Source: Hymenobacter mellowenesis
GTDB taxonomy: Bacteria > Bacteroidota > Bacteroidia > Cytophagales > Hymenobacteraceae
Assembly (NCBI RefSeq): GCF_030581005.1
Contig: NZ_JAUQSX010000001.1
Span: 124,001-188,000 of the forward strand
Direction of reading: 5' to 3'
DNA length: 64,000 bases
The notes under the pieces are model-generated. The model was not told the origin of the DNA and made no database searches. It was given only the letters and a program-made list of their open reading frames with translations. Of the stretch, positions 1-10,799 are shown piece by piece (position 1 is the first letter of the stretch; every line of letters starts with the position of its first letter). Position numbers and translations under genes: made by a program.

Positions 1-483
1 CGGTTTTTTAGGCAGAAAAAAAGCCACTCCGAAAAACGAAATGGCTACAGGGGAAGCGGTGGCATTGCGGCCGGATTAGACACAAAAAAACCGTTTCGGA
101 AAACCGGAACGGCAACGGGGCAAAAACCAGAAAAGGCCGTAAAAAAATCGGCAAACCCGGCGGGCGACAAGACCTTCCGGTCTCGCTGCGGAGCGTCGTA
201 GCCGAGCGTTCCGCACTTCATCAATTGGTTATTGGGGTGAAGCACACTGCAAAATTAAGGAAGCATTATGGCCAGTCAACACCCGTTAATATTAACTTTT
301 TATTCCGCCTTTTTTTCGGCTTTCATTTCCGTCGTAACTAGCTAACCGACGCACTTTTCGGAGCTTTTTCCCTTCGGAAAATTTTTTTGACTTTCCCTAA
401 CATATTGCTTTGCAAGCACAAGCCTCCGTAACTTTAGCTGTTCAGCTCTGAGATGCAGCCTCTGGCCGCATGTAGCAGGCAGC
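1..483. other. Leading intergenic region, no convincing gene
   Basis: No open frame here has a credible start, a recognisable protein family or the codon use of neighbouring genes. The longest minus-strand frame (about 66 codons, GTG start near 245) matches nothing I know. The stretch is richer in A/T runs than the genes around it. I checked it by eye for tmRNA, RNase P and tRNA signatures and saw none. Confidence 0.5.
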
Positions 484-522
484 AAAAAGGCCGTGAAATA
501 CGCTGTATTTCACGGCCTTTTT
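484..522. terminator. Bidirectional intrinsic terminator
   Basis: A perfect 13-bp GC-rich stem (489-501 with 505-517) closes a 3-nt loop. It is flanked by five A on the left and five T on the right, so it can end transcription on either strand. It lies about 70 bp beyond the stop of the minus-strand nuclease gene. Confidence 0.85.
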
Positions 523-589
523 AATTTCCGGCGGGCATCCTTATTACAAGCGTAATAAATCAACCCAAACGCCGGTAGCAAACGCAATA

Positions 590-1477
590 TCAGCTCGTCG
601 GGCCGGTGTCTACTTTCGACTCGATGGTGGCCTGCACGGTGCTGTTCACGGCCGAGAGGATGTTGTAGCCCGTGGCCTGCTCGATGGCGTCCACCGTGGT
701 GCGGTACGAACCCCAGCTGGAGCTGATGCTGGTGGTGTTGGGCGTGTCGATGGCGATGATGCGCGTGCTGGTGGTCACGCGGCTGGCGTCGGAGCTGCCT
801 TCGGGCAGCACCACCACCACTTTCCAGCAGCGGGCGGGCACCGTGATGTTGCCGCTGGCGATGGTGGTGGCGTAGCCGTTCACGCCGGTGCCGCCGGTGC
901 CGTAGCTGCCGCAGATGACGTACAGCTCGTAGCCCTGGCCCACGAGGGTGCGCTCGTAGTTCTCCAGGTTGGCCCAGGTTTGCTGGTTGTTGTTGGCGGC
1001 CTGGGGCATCATGTTCGTCATCAGGAACGTGGCCGAGTTGTCGGCCACCGAGCCGGTGCGGTCGGCTGAGGGGCAGTTGTGGCCGCGGTCGAAGCCCGAG
1101 CCGGTGTAGCTGCTGCTGGTGGCCCGGAACCAACCGCTGGGCAGCGCGCCATCGGACGCGAAATTGTCCTGGCGGGCGGTGCTGCCCAGCCAAGCGCTGC
1201 TCAGGTGCCAGCTCACCCAGTTCGGCTTGCCCTTGTCGCGGCTATACGAGAGGCTGTACTGGGTTTTGGTCATCAGGTAGTTGTTGGGGTAGTTCGTGGC
1301 GTCGGTCACGGCGCCGCTGGGGTTGCCCATGGCCAGGTTGTTGTCGCGCGTGGCGTCCTGGTTCACGGTGGCGGCGGTGGGGTCCTGGCTGGGGGCCACT
1401 TGCTCGGTGCGCGAGCAGGAAACGGCCAGGGCCGTGAGCAGCGCCAGGCTGCCAATGCGTAAAAATGCTTGCTTCAT
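590..1477 (-). CDS. DNA/RNA non-specific endonuclease, lipoprotein (NUC1 family)
   Basis: Predicted secreted nuclease of the metal-dependent beta-beta-alpha (NucA/NUC1) family, which cuts DNA and RNA without sequence specificity. The 295-residue product begins with a hydrophobic segment ending in the lipobox-like LAVSC, so it should be an anchored lipoprotein. The catalytic signature DRGHNCPSADRT is intact, with the general-base histidine near residue 133, followed by the metal-binding asparagine region TNMMPQAANNN. Length and layout fit the bacterial family. It is a single gene ending at the 484-522 terminator. A role in extracellular nucleic acid scavenging is inferred. No immunity gene is adjacent, so a toxin role is not supported. 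Confidence 0.9.
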   Translation of the reverse strand: MKQAFLRIGSLALLTALAVSCSRTEQVAPSQDPTAATVNQDATRDNNLAMGNPSGAVTDATNYPNNYLMTKTQYSLSYSRDKGKPNWVSWHLSSAWLGSTARQDNFASDGALPSGWFRATSSSYTGSGFDRGHNCPSADRTGSVADNSATFLMTNMMPQAANNNQQTWANLENYERTLVGQGYELYVICGSYGTGGTGVNGYATTIASGNITVPARCWKVVVVLPEGSSDASRVTTSTRIIAIDTPNTTSISSSWGSYRTTVDAIEQATGYNILSAVNSTVQATIESKVDTGPTS

Positions 1478-1745
1478 AAAAAGATTGGGGGTGAGATGGG
1501 ATATGGTGGCCGCAAAATTCCGGCGCCGGAATGCTGATGCTACCGCCGCAATGTTACGGCTTGGTTACCATTCTTCCAGCTAATAAGAGCACAAGATTTG
1601 GGCATTGATTATCAGTTTCATGGAATGATACTTGATGCCTAAACACATTATTTATTTCAGGCCGGAAGCCTTTTCGTACATTACCCGGTCTGAACATTTA
1701 ACGGCTCGTCGTACCTCTTTTTTCACTCTTTCACCCTTTTTGCAC

Positions 1746-3356
1746 ATGAACAAACGCTTACACCTCTCCTTGATATTGGCCCTGCTGGGCTTGTTCTTCG
1801 TCAAGCCCGCCGCGGCTTCCCACATGCAGGGCGGCGACCTGACATATGCCTCGTTGGGCAACAACCGCTATCTGGTTACGCTGCACGTTTTCCGCGACTG
1901 CTCGGGCATCTCCCTGTCTCCCTTCACGCTGGAGTGCCGCTCGGGCGGCTGCAACGCTCCGGCCAGCATCACGACCCCCTTCACGCAAGTGGGGCTGCCC
2001 ATACCGGCGCGCCAGTACTGCGCCACGCTTACGGGCGTCTGCAACGGCACCGTTACCAACACCGAAGCGTACACGTTCACCGCAACCGTGACCCTGCCCC
2101 CCGCCGCGCAGTGGACATTGAGCACGTCTCAGAGCGCCCGGCCCAGCACCGCCAACATCTACAACGCCGGCGACCTGTATTTCGAAGCAACGCTGAACAA
2201 CCTGCTGCCGCAGGCGGGCACTGCAGGCACGCCCATTATCAATAATTCGCCGGTGGCCAGTGTGCAACCGGCTTTCTTCGTGCCCGTGCATCAGCTCACC
2301 ACGTTGAGCAACAATGCGTTCGATACCGACGGCGACTCGCTGGTGTACTCGCTGGAAACGCCGCTGCAGGCCTGCAGCTCGCCTGTCAACTTTACGAATT
2401 ATCCTTCTTCCGCCAACGCCCCTGTCCCTATCAACCCCACGTGCTTCTACCAGCCCCTGTTCATTCCCTATTATAGCGCGACACTCCCCATTTTTGTTGA
2501 TGTTGATACCATAGGCACCTGCCCGATGAAAACGGGCGTTACGCGCTTCAGCTTTGATGCCCGCACGGGCAACATTTCCCTGCAGCCGGGCCGCTACCTG
2601 AACACCAACAGCGCCAATGGCGACAACAAGTACGCCGCTTCCGTCAAAATCAGCGAGTACCGCCGCATCGGCGGCAGCTACGTGCTGGTGGGCACCATGC
2701 GCCGCGAGCTCTACTTTATGGTGTACGACTGCGGCACCAACCTCATGCCGGTGGTGGGCCCGCAGGTAGCCGTGCAGTCGGGCACGAGCAGCACGGTGCA
2801 GGCCCTGAGCCAAACCATTCCGGTGGTGGCGGGCCAGTCGGTGTCGGTGGTCATTGATGCTACCGACCGCAACGCCGGCCAATCCCTGGCCCTCACCCTC
2901 GACTACAACGCCGTGCCCGGCGCCAGCCTGCAAAGCCTGGGCAACGGCCAGGCCCGCCTCACCTTCACGCCGGCCGCCAGCACCGCACCCGGCCTCTACC
3001 GCGTGGCCGTGACGGCCGAAGACAACGCCTGCCCCATCAAAGGCATGGACACGAAGACGCTCACCTTCCGCGTATCGGCGGCCAGCTCGACGCTGGCCGC
3101 CCGCGCCAAAACGGCCGCCTCCATTGCCGCCTACCCCAACCCCTTCACCGACGAGGTGCACTTTCAGCTGAGCACGCCGGGCGTGCAGTTCCTCACCATC
3201 AGCGACTACCTGGGCCGCGCCGTGGCCACGGTGCAGAGCCAGCCCAACGGCGCCGTGCGCTGGCAGCCGGCCGCCAACCTGCCCACTGGCCTCTACCTGG
3301 CCCGCTCTGCCGATGGCAGCCAGAGCGTGCGTTTGCTACGTAGCGCGGTGCGCTAA
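1746..3356 (+). CDS. Secreted protein with T9SS C-terminal sorting domain
   Basis: I chose the ATG at 1746 because it opens a clean signal peptide (MNKRLHLSLILALLGLFF, cleavage after an AAA-type site); the frame runs further upstream but that part is not signal-like. The mature protein starts with SHMQGGDLTY, a sequence type often seen at the N-terminus of large Bacteroidota surface proteins. It continues through a cysteine-containing beta-rich region of unknown function. From about residue 461 (AYPNPF) to the end is a type IX secretion sorting domain. It is expected to cross the outer membrane by T9SS and be released or anchored. The substrate or ligand is unknown. 536 residues; a strong terminator follows. 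Confidence 0.85.
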   Translation: MNKRLHLSLILALLGLFFVKPAAASHMQGGDLTYASLGNNRYLVTLHVFRDCSGISLSPFTLECRSGGCNAPASITTPFTQVGLPIPARQYCATLTGVCNGTVTNTEAYTFTATVTLPPAAQWTLSTSQSARPSTANIYNAGDLYFEATLNNLLPQAGTAGTPIINNSPVASVQPAFFVPVHQLTTLSNNAFDTDGDSLVYSLETPLQACSSPVNFTNYPSSANAPVPINPTCFYQPLFIPYYSATLPIFVDVDTIGTCPMKTGVTRFSFDARTGNISLQPGRYLNTNSANGDNKYAASVKISEYRRIGGSYVLVGTMRRELYFMVYDCGTNLMPVVGPQVAVQSGTSSTVQALSQTIPVVAGQSVSVVIDATDRNAGQSLALTLDYNAVPGASLQSLGNGQARLTFTPAASTAPGLYRVAVTAEDNACPIKGMDTKTLTFRVSAASSTLAARAKTAASIAAYPNPFTDEVHFQLSTPGVQFLTISDYLGRAVATVQSQPNGAVRWQPAANLPTGLYLARSADGSQSVRLLRSAVR

Positions 3357-3382
3357 GCCGGCCATAGCGCGCCACTTTCATG

Positions 3383-3429
3383 GCAAACAAAAAGCCCTGC
3401 CGACGATGTCGGCAGGGCTTTTTGTTTGC
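3383..3429. terminator. Bidirectional intrinsic terminator
   Basis: A perfect 22-bp inverted repeat with a 3-nt loop, containing GCCCTGCCGAC and flanked by A and T runs. It sits between the convergent genes ending at 3356 and 3447 and can terminate both. Confidence 0.92.
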
Positions 3430-3446
3430 AGAAAGGGAAGGTGGAA

Positions 3447-5786
3447 CTAGCGGTTGCCGACCACCAGCCGCTGCGTGGCCAGGGCTTGGCCAGCCGCGTC
3501 GCGCAGCACTACGTGGTAGAGGCCGGGCTTCAGCGTGGGCAGTTGCACCGCTTCGCCCGTGGCCGATACAGATACCTGGCCCACAAGCTGCCCCAGTTGC
3601 GAATAGGCCTGCACTAGGCCGCCGGTGGCGGGCAGGTTGGGGCAACGCACCAGCACGGCCTGGGCATCGACGGCGGGGTTGGGGTACACCTGCAGCTGCG
3701 GCGCGGCTGCCAAGGGCTGGCCCACGGCCAGCGCCACCACCGGCGAGAAAACAGTAGCGCCATCGCGGTCGACCTGGCGCAGACGGTAGTAGAGCACGCT
3801 GGCGCCCAAGGCACCGGCTTCGGCATCGCGCAGCTTGTAGGCCAGGGCCTGAGTGCTGTTGCCGGCGGCGGCTACCTGGCCCACGGCCTCAAAAGGGCTT
3901 TCGGCGCCCGTGGCGCGCTCCACCACAAAGTGGCTGCTGTTTTTTTCCGAGGCGGTGGTCCAGGTCAGGTCGGCCGCGCCGTTGTTCCACTTGGCGTTGA
4001 AGGCCGTGAGCTCCACGGGCAGCGGGGCGGCCAGCGAGAGCAGCGGCACGTCCTCGGCAAAGGCGTAATACACGCGGGTATTAGAGAGCACGCTGGCGGC
4101 ACTGGTCACCGTGATTTCGGCATACGTGAAATCGCGCGAGGCCAGGAAGGAAATACGATTGATGTCGGTGGTGCCTAGCAGCGTGACCCCGAGCAGCGAG
4201 GCGCCTGTTTTGGTTTCGATAAGCTTGTTGTCCGCGTCGTAGGTGGCAATTGTCAGCCGTTGCAGCGCCGTCAGGTCCAGCAGGCCGCCGCCCTGGCCCA
4301 CGGCAAAGCCTACCCGGTTGCCAGCTTTGCCGGTGCCGTTCAGCTTCAGCTTCAGGCTGGCCGTGGCTTGCGTGGTAAGAGGCGTGACCAGCGTAACGAC
4401 CCCGCCCAAACCGAGCGAGCCCAAGTTGACGCCCAACGTATTGAGCTCGGCATAGTTGGTGGTAGTTGCGCTGGTCGGAACGGTATTGTCGGCGGCCAGC
4501 TGTGGGTTGACCACGCGCGAAATTTCCAGCAGCTGGCCGTTCAGCCGGACGGTGGCCAAGGCAGTCGTCACGTTTACATCTACGCTCACTTGCTGCGGGG
4601 GGCTGTTGCTGTAGGCATCGTTGGGCAGCGGGTTCGTAAAATTGGACAGTATCGGGTTGATTCCTTCAATGGCCTGCGGCTCCAGGCCAAAGGCGTAATA
4701 CACCTCTAGGTCGTCGAGCGCGGTGAGGTCGATGGATTGCAGCAAGCCCGTGCGCGCGATTCGCACCCCGTCGAAACGCTTGCTAGCGTCCGTCTTGAAC
4801 GACACCAGGGCCTTATTGCTGGACAACAAGTTCAGATTGAGCAGATTGAGGCCCGAGCGCGTTTCAACCAGCGTGTTGCCGAGGTAGGTGCTGATTTCCA
4901 GGCCGCTCAGCACGCTCACGTCAAGCAGGCTGCTCTGGCCAATTACGAAGCCGGCGTAGTAGCTGCCCGTGGTGCCTCCTGCGGGCACCCCGGCCAGCTT
5001 GGCGTAGATGGCTGGGTTGCAGGCCACCGTCGCGGTGCTGCGCAAGGTGGCAAAATTGGTCAGGCTAGCGTCTGCCACCTGCTCGGCGTTTGTCACATCG
5101 GTGTTCAGGCAAAGGGCCACGAACGGGCCAGTGGCCACGGAGGTGCGGTATTCAACCCCCGCCGTGGGTTGGGGGAAGCGCGACAGGTAGCCATTGCCGC
5201 GGGTCTGAACGCCCGGCCGCACACCGTAAGCATAGAATACATTGAAGCTGCGGTTGAGGCTCGCGACGGAAAGCACTTCAAATTCGACGGCATCAAACGA
5301 GAGGGTGCTGGTAAATTCTAACTGCGTGGGCTGGCTGTTGCCTCCCAGCGAAGCTTCCAGCACATCGGCGCGTACCAGCCGGGTTTCGCGCACCGCGCCG
5401 CCCAAGTAGGTGCGAAGCCGGACCGCCCCCAGCGCCGTCAGGCTCAGGGTGCCGCTGGTGTTGGCCAGCACCACGCCCGCGCGGTAGCCCGCCGGGGCTT
5501 CACCGCTCAGACCGAAGCGCGCCGACACCGGCGAGCCGGCCACCGATGCGCCGCTCACCTGCACCGTGGCAAAGGCGCTGAGCACACCCGCCCCGGCATT
5601 CACGCCGGCCGTAACGGTGCCCCCGGTAGTGACCGGGTTGGTTGGCCCGGTAGTGGAATAATACGCGGGCAAGGCCTGGGCGTAGCTGCTTCCCCCCGAA
5701 GCAACCAATAGAAGAACGAGGGCTGGAACCAGCCAGGCCCGCAGCAAGCGGGCGCAAAAGACGGAAGTAGGAGTAGCGGTTTGCAT
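3447..5786 (-). CDS. Large secreted protein with T9SS C-terminal sorting domain
   Basis: The ATG at 5786 gives a long-h-region signal peptide ending SSYAQA; the 34 codons before it in the same frame look non-coding. The mature part (about 750 residues) is rich in Thr, Ser, Val and Gly and low in Cys. It shows repeated units with phrases such as VTTGGTVTAGVNAGAGV and VYYAFGLEPQ-like segments recurring two or three times, suggesting internally duplicated beta domains. The last 75-80 residues (VYPNPAVDAQ onward) are a T9SS sorting domain. Function is unknown; a surface structural or adhesin-like role is an inference. It converges on the 1746-3356 gene with a shared terminator. Confidence 0.85.
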   Translation of the reverse strand: MQTATPTSVFCARLLRAWLVPALVLLLVASGGSSYAQALPAYYSTTGPTNPVTTGGTVTAGVNAGAGVLSAFATVQVSGASVAGSPVSARFGLSGEAPAGYRAGVVLANTSGTLSLTALGAVRLRTYLGGAVRETRLVRADVLEASLGGNSQPTQLEFTSTLSFDAVEFEVLSVASLNRSFNVFYAYGVRPGVQTRGNGYLSRFPQPTAGVEYRTSVATGPFVALCLNTDVTNAEQVADASLTNFATLRSTATVACNPAIYAKLAGVPAGGTTGSYYAGFVIGQSSLLDVSVLSGLEISTYLGNTLVETRSGLNLLNLNLLSSNKALVSFKTDASKRFDGVRIARTGLLQSIDLTALDDLEVYYAFGLEPQAIEGINPILSNFTNPLPNDAYSNSPPQQVSVDVNVTTALATVRLNGQLLEISRVVNPQLAADNTVPTSATTTNYAELNTLGVNLGSLGLGGVVTLVTPLTTQATASLKLKLNGTGKAGNRVGFAVGQGGGLLDLTALQRLTIATYDADNKLIETKTGASLLGVTLLGTTDINRISFLASRDFTYAEITVTSAASVLSNTRVYYAFAEDVPLLSLAAPLPVELTAFNAKWNNGAADLTWTTASEKNSSHFVVERATGAESPFEAVGQVAAAGNSTQALAYKLRDAEAGALGASVLYYRLRQVDRDGATVFSPVVALAVGQPLAAAPQLQVYPNPAVDAQAVLVRCPNLPATGGLVQAYSQLGQLVGQVSVSATGEAVQLPTLKPGLYHVVLRDAAGQALATQRLVVGNR

Positions 5787-6148
5787 TAGATTATCTAAAA
5801 AATAGTTTGGCCTTTGGCGTAGTGCCAGCCATCTTGATGCAATTCCGTGGCCATGCCGTGCCGAACGGGTTGTCTGACTAAGAGTCAATCAGATATAAAT
5901 TCCGCCACAATCTTAAATTGTCCCATTCGTGGAATATGTTCCTAATTTGAGAAATGCGTAATTGAAGTCAGGCAATCCGATAGGCAATCCACTTCGTATA
6001 TGCCCCATTTTGACGATATTTTACCCTTTTCCAGAATTCATACGTATTTTTACGATTATAATTTTTCCAATGTATCAATCACCTGAAAATCCCGGGTGCG
6101 ATTTCTTTATAAGAATATCTTGTTTGGCCCTTTTTAGCTTTCATTCCC
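5787..6148. other. Divergent regulatory region
   Basis: This 362-bp AT-rich gap separates the minus-strand T9SS gene from the plus-strand response regulator, so both promoters should lie here. A short direct repeat (AGGCAATCC twice near 5970-5990) is visible. I saw no clear sigma-54 box (TGGCAC-N5-TTGC) and no RNA gene. The 74-codon plus-strand frame inside it looks non-coding. Confidence 0.5.
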
Positions 6149-7507
<1,359 letters not shown>

Positions 7508-7565
7508 TGCGAAGCCTTGGGCTTTGCTACCTTGTCCCGGCGTTCTTCTGCCTAGCCTTCTTCCC

Positions 7566-10445
7566 ATGATGCGTCGTTCCCGCTCTCCCCGCCTGGCCCG
7601 CCGAAAGGCCGTGCCCAGTAACTGGCGGGCGGCAGAGCGGGCGGCCCGCCTGGCGGGCGCCACCCAGCCAAGCGCCGAGCCGCCGGCCTTCGGCAACGGC
7701 TTGGCCGACAAGGTGCCGCTCATCCTGTTCAGCTACGACCTGCAGCGCCGCCAGCTGCTGCACTGCAACCAGTATTGCCAAACCGTGCTGGGCTACTCGG
7801 CCCGGGAACTGCTGGCCTTGGGCGCGCGCCTGAGCGTGACGATGCTGCACCCCGATTCGCTGATGCAGGCGCAGCTCAGCGACCTGCGCGCGCTGCTCGG
7901 CACCCAGCGGCCGCTGACCTGGGACTGCCGCATGCGGCACCGCGACGGCAGCTGGCGCTGGCTGCGCCTGCGCCTGCAAGCCAGCGCGCGGGGCACCCAC
8001 GGCGACATCCGGGAGATAATGGGCAGTGCCGAGGACGTGACGCGCCACCGGGCCGCCGTGGAGGAACTGCGCCACAACCGCCACCTGCTGCGCCAAGTGG
8101 TGGATTTGGTGCCGAACCTGATTTACATCTACGACCTGCAGCAGGACCGCAACATCTACGCCAACCGCCGCATCGAGCTGGTGCTGGGCTATTCCAGCGA
8201 GGAGCTGCTGGCTTTTCCGCAGGGCACCCTGCTGCCCGGCCTGCTTTCGGCCGAAGAGCAGGAACGGCTGCGCACCCACTGGGCCGAGGTGGCGCGGCTG
8301 CCCGACGGCGAAATGCTGACTCTGGAATATGGCGCACACCACCGCAATGGGTCGGTGCGGTGGCTGCGCAGCACCCACACGCCGTTTGGGCGGGCCGCCA
8401 ACGGCGAGGTGACCAGCATCATCGGGGTGGCCGAGGATATCACCGACCGGCGCACCACCGATGCCCACCGCCGCGCCGCCACCGCCCGCTTGGCCGAGCA
8501 GCACCGCCTGTTCCGGCAGGTCATTGACGCGCTGCCCCACCCCATCTACCTCAAAGACGGCCACGGCAACTACCTGCTGGCCAACCGCGCCATGGGCGCC
8601 CTCTATGGCCTGACGCCCGAAGAACTGGTGCGCTTTGAAGCAGCCAACCTGCCGGTCATGCTCAACAGCGGCGACACGGCCCGCTACATTGAGCAGGACC
8701 GGCAGGTGCTGGCCACCGGGCAGGACATGACCATCGAGGAATCGTACACCGACCTTGATGGTACCGTTTCGTGGTTCAGCAGCGTGAAGCGCCTGTTTGT
8801 GCGCGACGACGGCACGGCCCAGGTGCTGGGCCTGGATAGCAACATCACCGAACTGAAGCGCACCCAGCAGGCGCTGGAAAAAGCCATTGGCGATGCCCAG
8901 GTGGACGTGCAGGCCAAGGAAGACTTCCTGGCCAACATGAGCCACGAAATCCGCACGCCGCTGCACGGCATTCTGGGTCTGACCGGGGTCTTGTCGAAAA
9001 CCACGCTCAGCCGCAGCCAGCACGACTACCTGCGGCTGCTGGGCGAGTCGGCCGAGCACTTGCTCACGGTGCTGAACGACGTGCTGACCACCGCCCGCCT
9101 CGGCGCAGGCAAGCTGCAGCCCGAAACCACGCCCTTCAACCCCGCCACGCTGCTGAGCGGCTGCGCGGCCCTGTTGCGGCCCCGGGCCCGCGAAAAAGGC
9201 CTGCGCCTGCGCATCGACAAGCCCGCCCGGCTGCCCGAGGTGCTCGGCGATGCCCACCGGCTGCGGCAAGTGCTGCTCAACCTGGTCAGCAACGCCATCA
9301 AGTTCACCGAAACCGGGCAGGTGCGCCTGCGCTGCCGCCTGGTGCCCGCCCCCCGGCAGCACGCCGAGCCCGCCGATACGGTGTGGCTGCAGTTCATGGT
9401 GAGCGATACCGGCGTGGGCATTGCTCCCGAAACCCTGGACAAAATATTCGAGCCCTTTGCCCAGGCCGCCGCCAGCACCGACCGCGAATACGGCGGCTCG
9501 GGCCTGGGCCTGAGCATTTCCGAAGGCTTGGTACGCCTGATGGGCGGCACCCTGCGCGTGAGCAGCCTGCTAAACCAGGGCAGCACCTTCGCCTTCACGC
9601 TGGCGCTGCCGCAGGTGCCGGAAGTGGCCCCGCCGCCCGCGCCCACCACTGCGCCGCCCTCCGAAGCCGAAGCCGGCCGCATCCTGCTCGTGGAAGACAA
9701 CTTGGTGAACAGCTTGCTGGCCGAAACTGTGCTCCGCAACTGGGGCTGGCAGGTGACCACCGCCGCCAGCGGCCCGGCGGCCATTCAGCTCTTTGAACAC
9801 CGTCCCTTCGACCTTGTGCTGATGGACATCCAGATGCCCGGCATGGACGGCGAAACCACCGCCCGCGCCCTGCGCCAGCACCCCGATGCCGCCCGCGCCG
9901 CCACGCCCATCATTGCCCTCACGGCCCGCGCCCAGGCCGGCGAGGCCGAACGCCTGATGGCCGGCGGCTTCGACGGCTACCTTTCCAAACCCTACCGCGA
10001 AGAACAGCTCCTCGAAACCATGCGCGCCGTGCTGGCCCGCCACGCCGCCGCCGAACCAACCGTCACTTACCATACTTCTCACGCCATGCCTTCTGCAAAA
10101 CCCCTTTACGACCTGAGCAATGTGCGCCAGCTGGTGCGCAACGACGAAACCATTGTGCGCCGCCTGGCCTGGGCGTTCATCGAAACCACGCCCGCCATCC
10201 TCACCGCCCTCGACGAGGCCCTGGTCAAGCCCGACTGGGAAGCCGTGGGCGACGCCGCTCACCACCTCAAAAGCTCGCTCGATGGCCTGGGTGTGGAAAG
10301 CCTGCGCCACGTCATCCGCGAGATTGAGAGCTATGGCGAGGCGCCCCCCGCCCCCGCACAGGCGGCCCGCCAGATTGCCCAGGTGCGCGCCGTGACCGAG
10401 GAGGTGATGGCCGGCCTGCGCGCCGAGTTTCCGGAGCAAGCCTAG
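7566..10445 (+). CDS. PAS hybrid sensor histidine kinase with REC and HPt domains
   Basis: I prefer the ATG at 7566 (a second ATG follows at once) over an upstream start at 7524 because the extra residues overlap the intergenic leader. The 959-residue protein has three PAS/PAC sensor units (about 40-435), a HisKA domain with phospho-His460 in NMSHEIRTPL, and an ATPase domain with NLVSNAIKF, DTGVGI and GGSGLGLSI boxes. These are followed by a receiver domain with Asp754 (LMDIQMPGMDG) and a C-terminal HPt domain with His899 (AHHLKSS). No membrane segment is evident, so it is probably a soluble sensor. The domain chain allows His-Asp-His transfer inside one protein, with the final Asp likely in the adjacent NtrC-type regulator. 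Confidence 0.95.
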   Translation: MMRRSRSPRLARRKAVPSNWRAAERAARLAGATQPSAEPPAFGNGLADKVPLILFSYDLQRRQLLHCNQYCQTVLGYSARELLALGARLSVTMLHPDSLMQAQLSDLRALLGTQRPLTWDCRMRHRDGSWRWLRLRLQASARGTHGDIREIMGSAEDVTRHRAAVEELRHNRHLLRQVVDLVPNLIYIYDLQQDRNIYANRRIELVLGYSSEELLAFPQGTLLPGLLSAEEQERLRTHWAEVARLPDGEMLTLEYGAHHRNGSVRWLRSTHTPFGRAANGEVTSIIGVAEDITDRRTTDAHRRAATARLAEQHRLFRQVIDALPHPIYLKDGHGNYLLANRAMGALYGLTPEELVRFEAANLPVMLNSGDTARYIEQDRQVLATGQDMTIEESYTDLDGTVSWFSSVKRLFVRDDGTAQVLGLDSNITELKRTQQALEKAIGDAQVDVQAKEDFLANMSHEIRTPLHGILGLTGVLSKTTLSRSQHDYLRLLGESAEHLLTVLNDVLTTARLGAGKLQPETTPFNPATLLSGCAALLRPRAREKGLRLRIDKPARLPEVLGDAHRLRQVLLNLVSNAIKFTETGQVRLRCRLVPAPRQHAEPADTVWLQFMVSDTGVGIAPETLDKIFEPFAQAAASTDREYGGSGLGLSISEGLVRLMGGTLRVSSLLNQGSTFAFTLALPQVPEVAPPPAPTTAPPSEAEAGRILLVEDNLVNSLLAETVLRNWGWQVTTAASGPAAIQLFEHRPFDLVLMDIQMPGMDGETTARALRQHPDAARAATPIIALTARAQAGEAERLMAGGFDGYLSKPYREEQLLETMRAVLARHAAAEPTVTYHTSHAMPSAKPLYDLSNVRQLVRNDETIVRRLAWAFIETTPAILTALDEALVKPDWEAVGDAAHHLKSSLDGLGVESLRHVIREIESYGEAPPAPAQAARQIAQVRAVTEEVMAGLRAEFPEQA

Positions 10446-10594
10446 GCGCCGCACCGGCACCCCGGCTGGCCCCGCCACTTCAGCCAAAATGCCCAAATCT
10501 TGTTGAAACCTGCCCCGGCTATTTGGGGTTGAATACGCAACGGCAGCTCCCCGACCGGAGCGGCTTCTCATCCACCCGCTTTTTCGTCTTATTT

Positions 10595-10702
10595 ATGTTC
10601 TTGTTCATGCTCGGCCTCCTCGTCATCACGGCCATCCTCGCTTACAGCACCGTTGCGGATGTAAAAGAAATGCTCGTTCCCGAACCGGTTCGGGTGAAGT
10701 AG
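10595..10702 (+). CDS. Possible small single-pass membrane protein
   Basis: A 35-codon frame starts MFLFMLGLLVITAILAYS, a plausible single transmembrane helix, followed by a short charged tail ending EPVRVK. It lies 150 bp after the kinase stop and just before the 10731-10760 terminator, which is where a real small gene would sit. A perfect 16-bp palindrome overlaps its 3' end. I do not recognise a family. It is supported only by layout and hydrophobic pattern. Confidence 0.38.
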   Translation: MFLFMLGLLVITAILAYSTVADVKEMLVPEPVRVK

Positions 10703-10730
10703 CTTCCCTTCTGTTGACCTTGTGATAAAT

Positions 10731-10760
10731 AAAAAAAGCAGCCCGAAAGCTGCTTTTTTT
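10731..10760. terminator. Bidirectional intrinsic terminator
   Basis: The stem AAAAAAAGCAGC pairs perfectly with GCTGCTTTTTTT around a 6-nt loop. It lies between the plus-strand kinase and small ORF and the minus-strand T9SS gene ending at 10800. Confidence 0.9.
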
Positions 10761-10799
10761 GTTGCTTTTGCAAAGCCGGCGAGCCGGCAAAACAGGTTG

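Noticed and set aside
45..245. 66-codon minus-strand frame at the left edge
   Set aside because: GTG start, no family, no promoter or terminator context; more likely non-coding.
590..1477. Reading the secreted nuclease as an antibacterial toxin
   Set aside because: It is a lipoprotein with no delivery domain and no adjacent immunity gene.
7527..9362. 611-codon minus-strand open frame
   Set aside because: Antisense to the hybrid kinase, which has intact conserved domains; composition is the same kind of antisense artefact.
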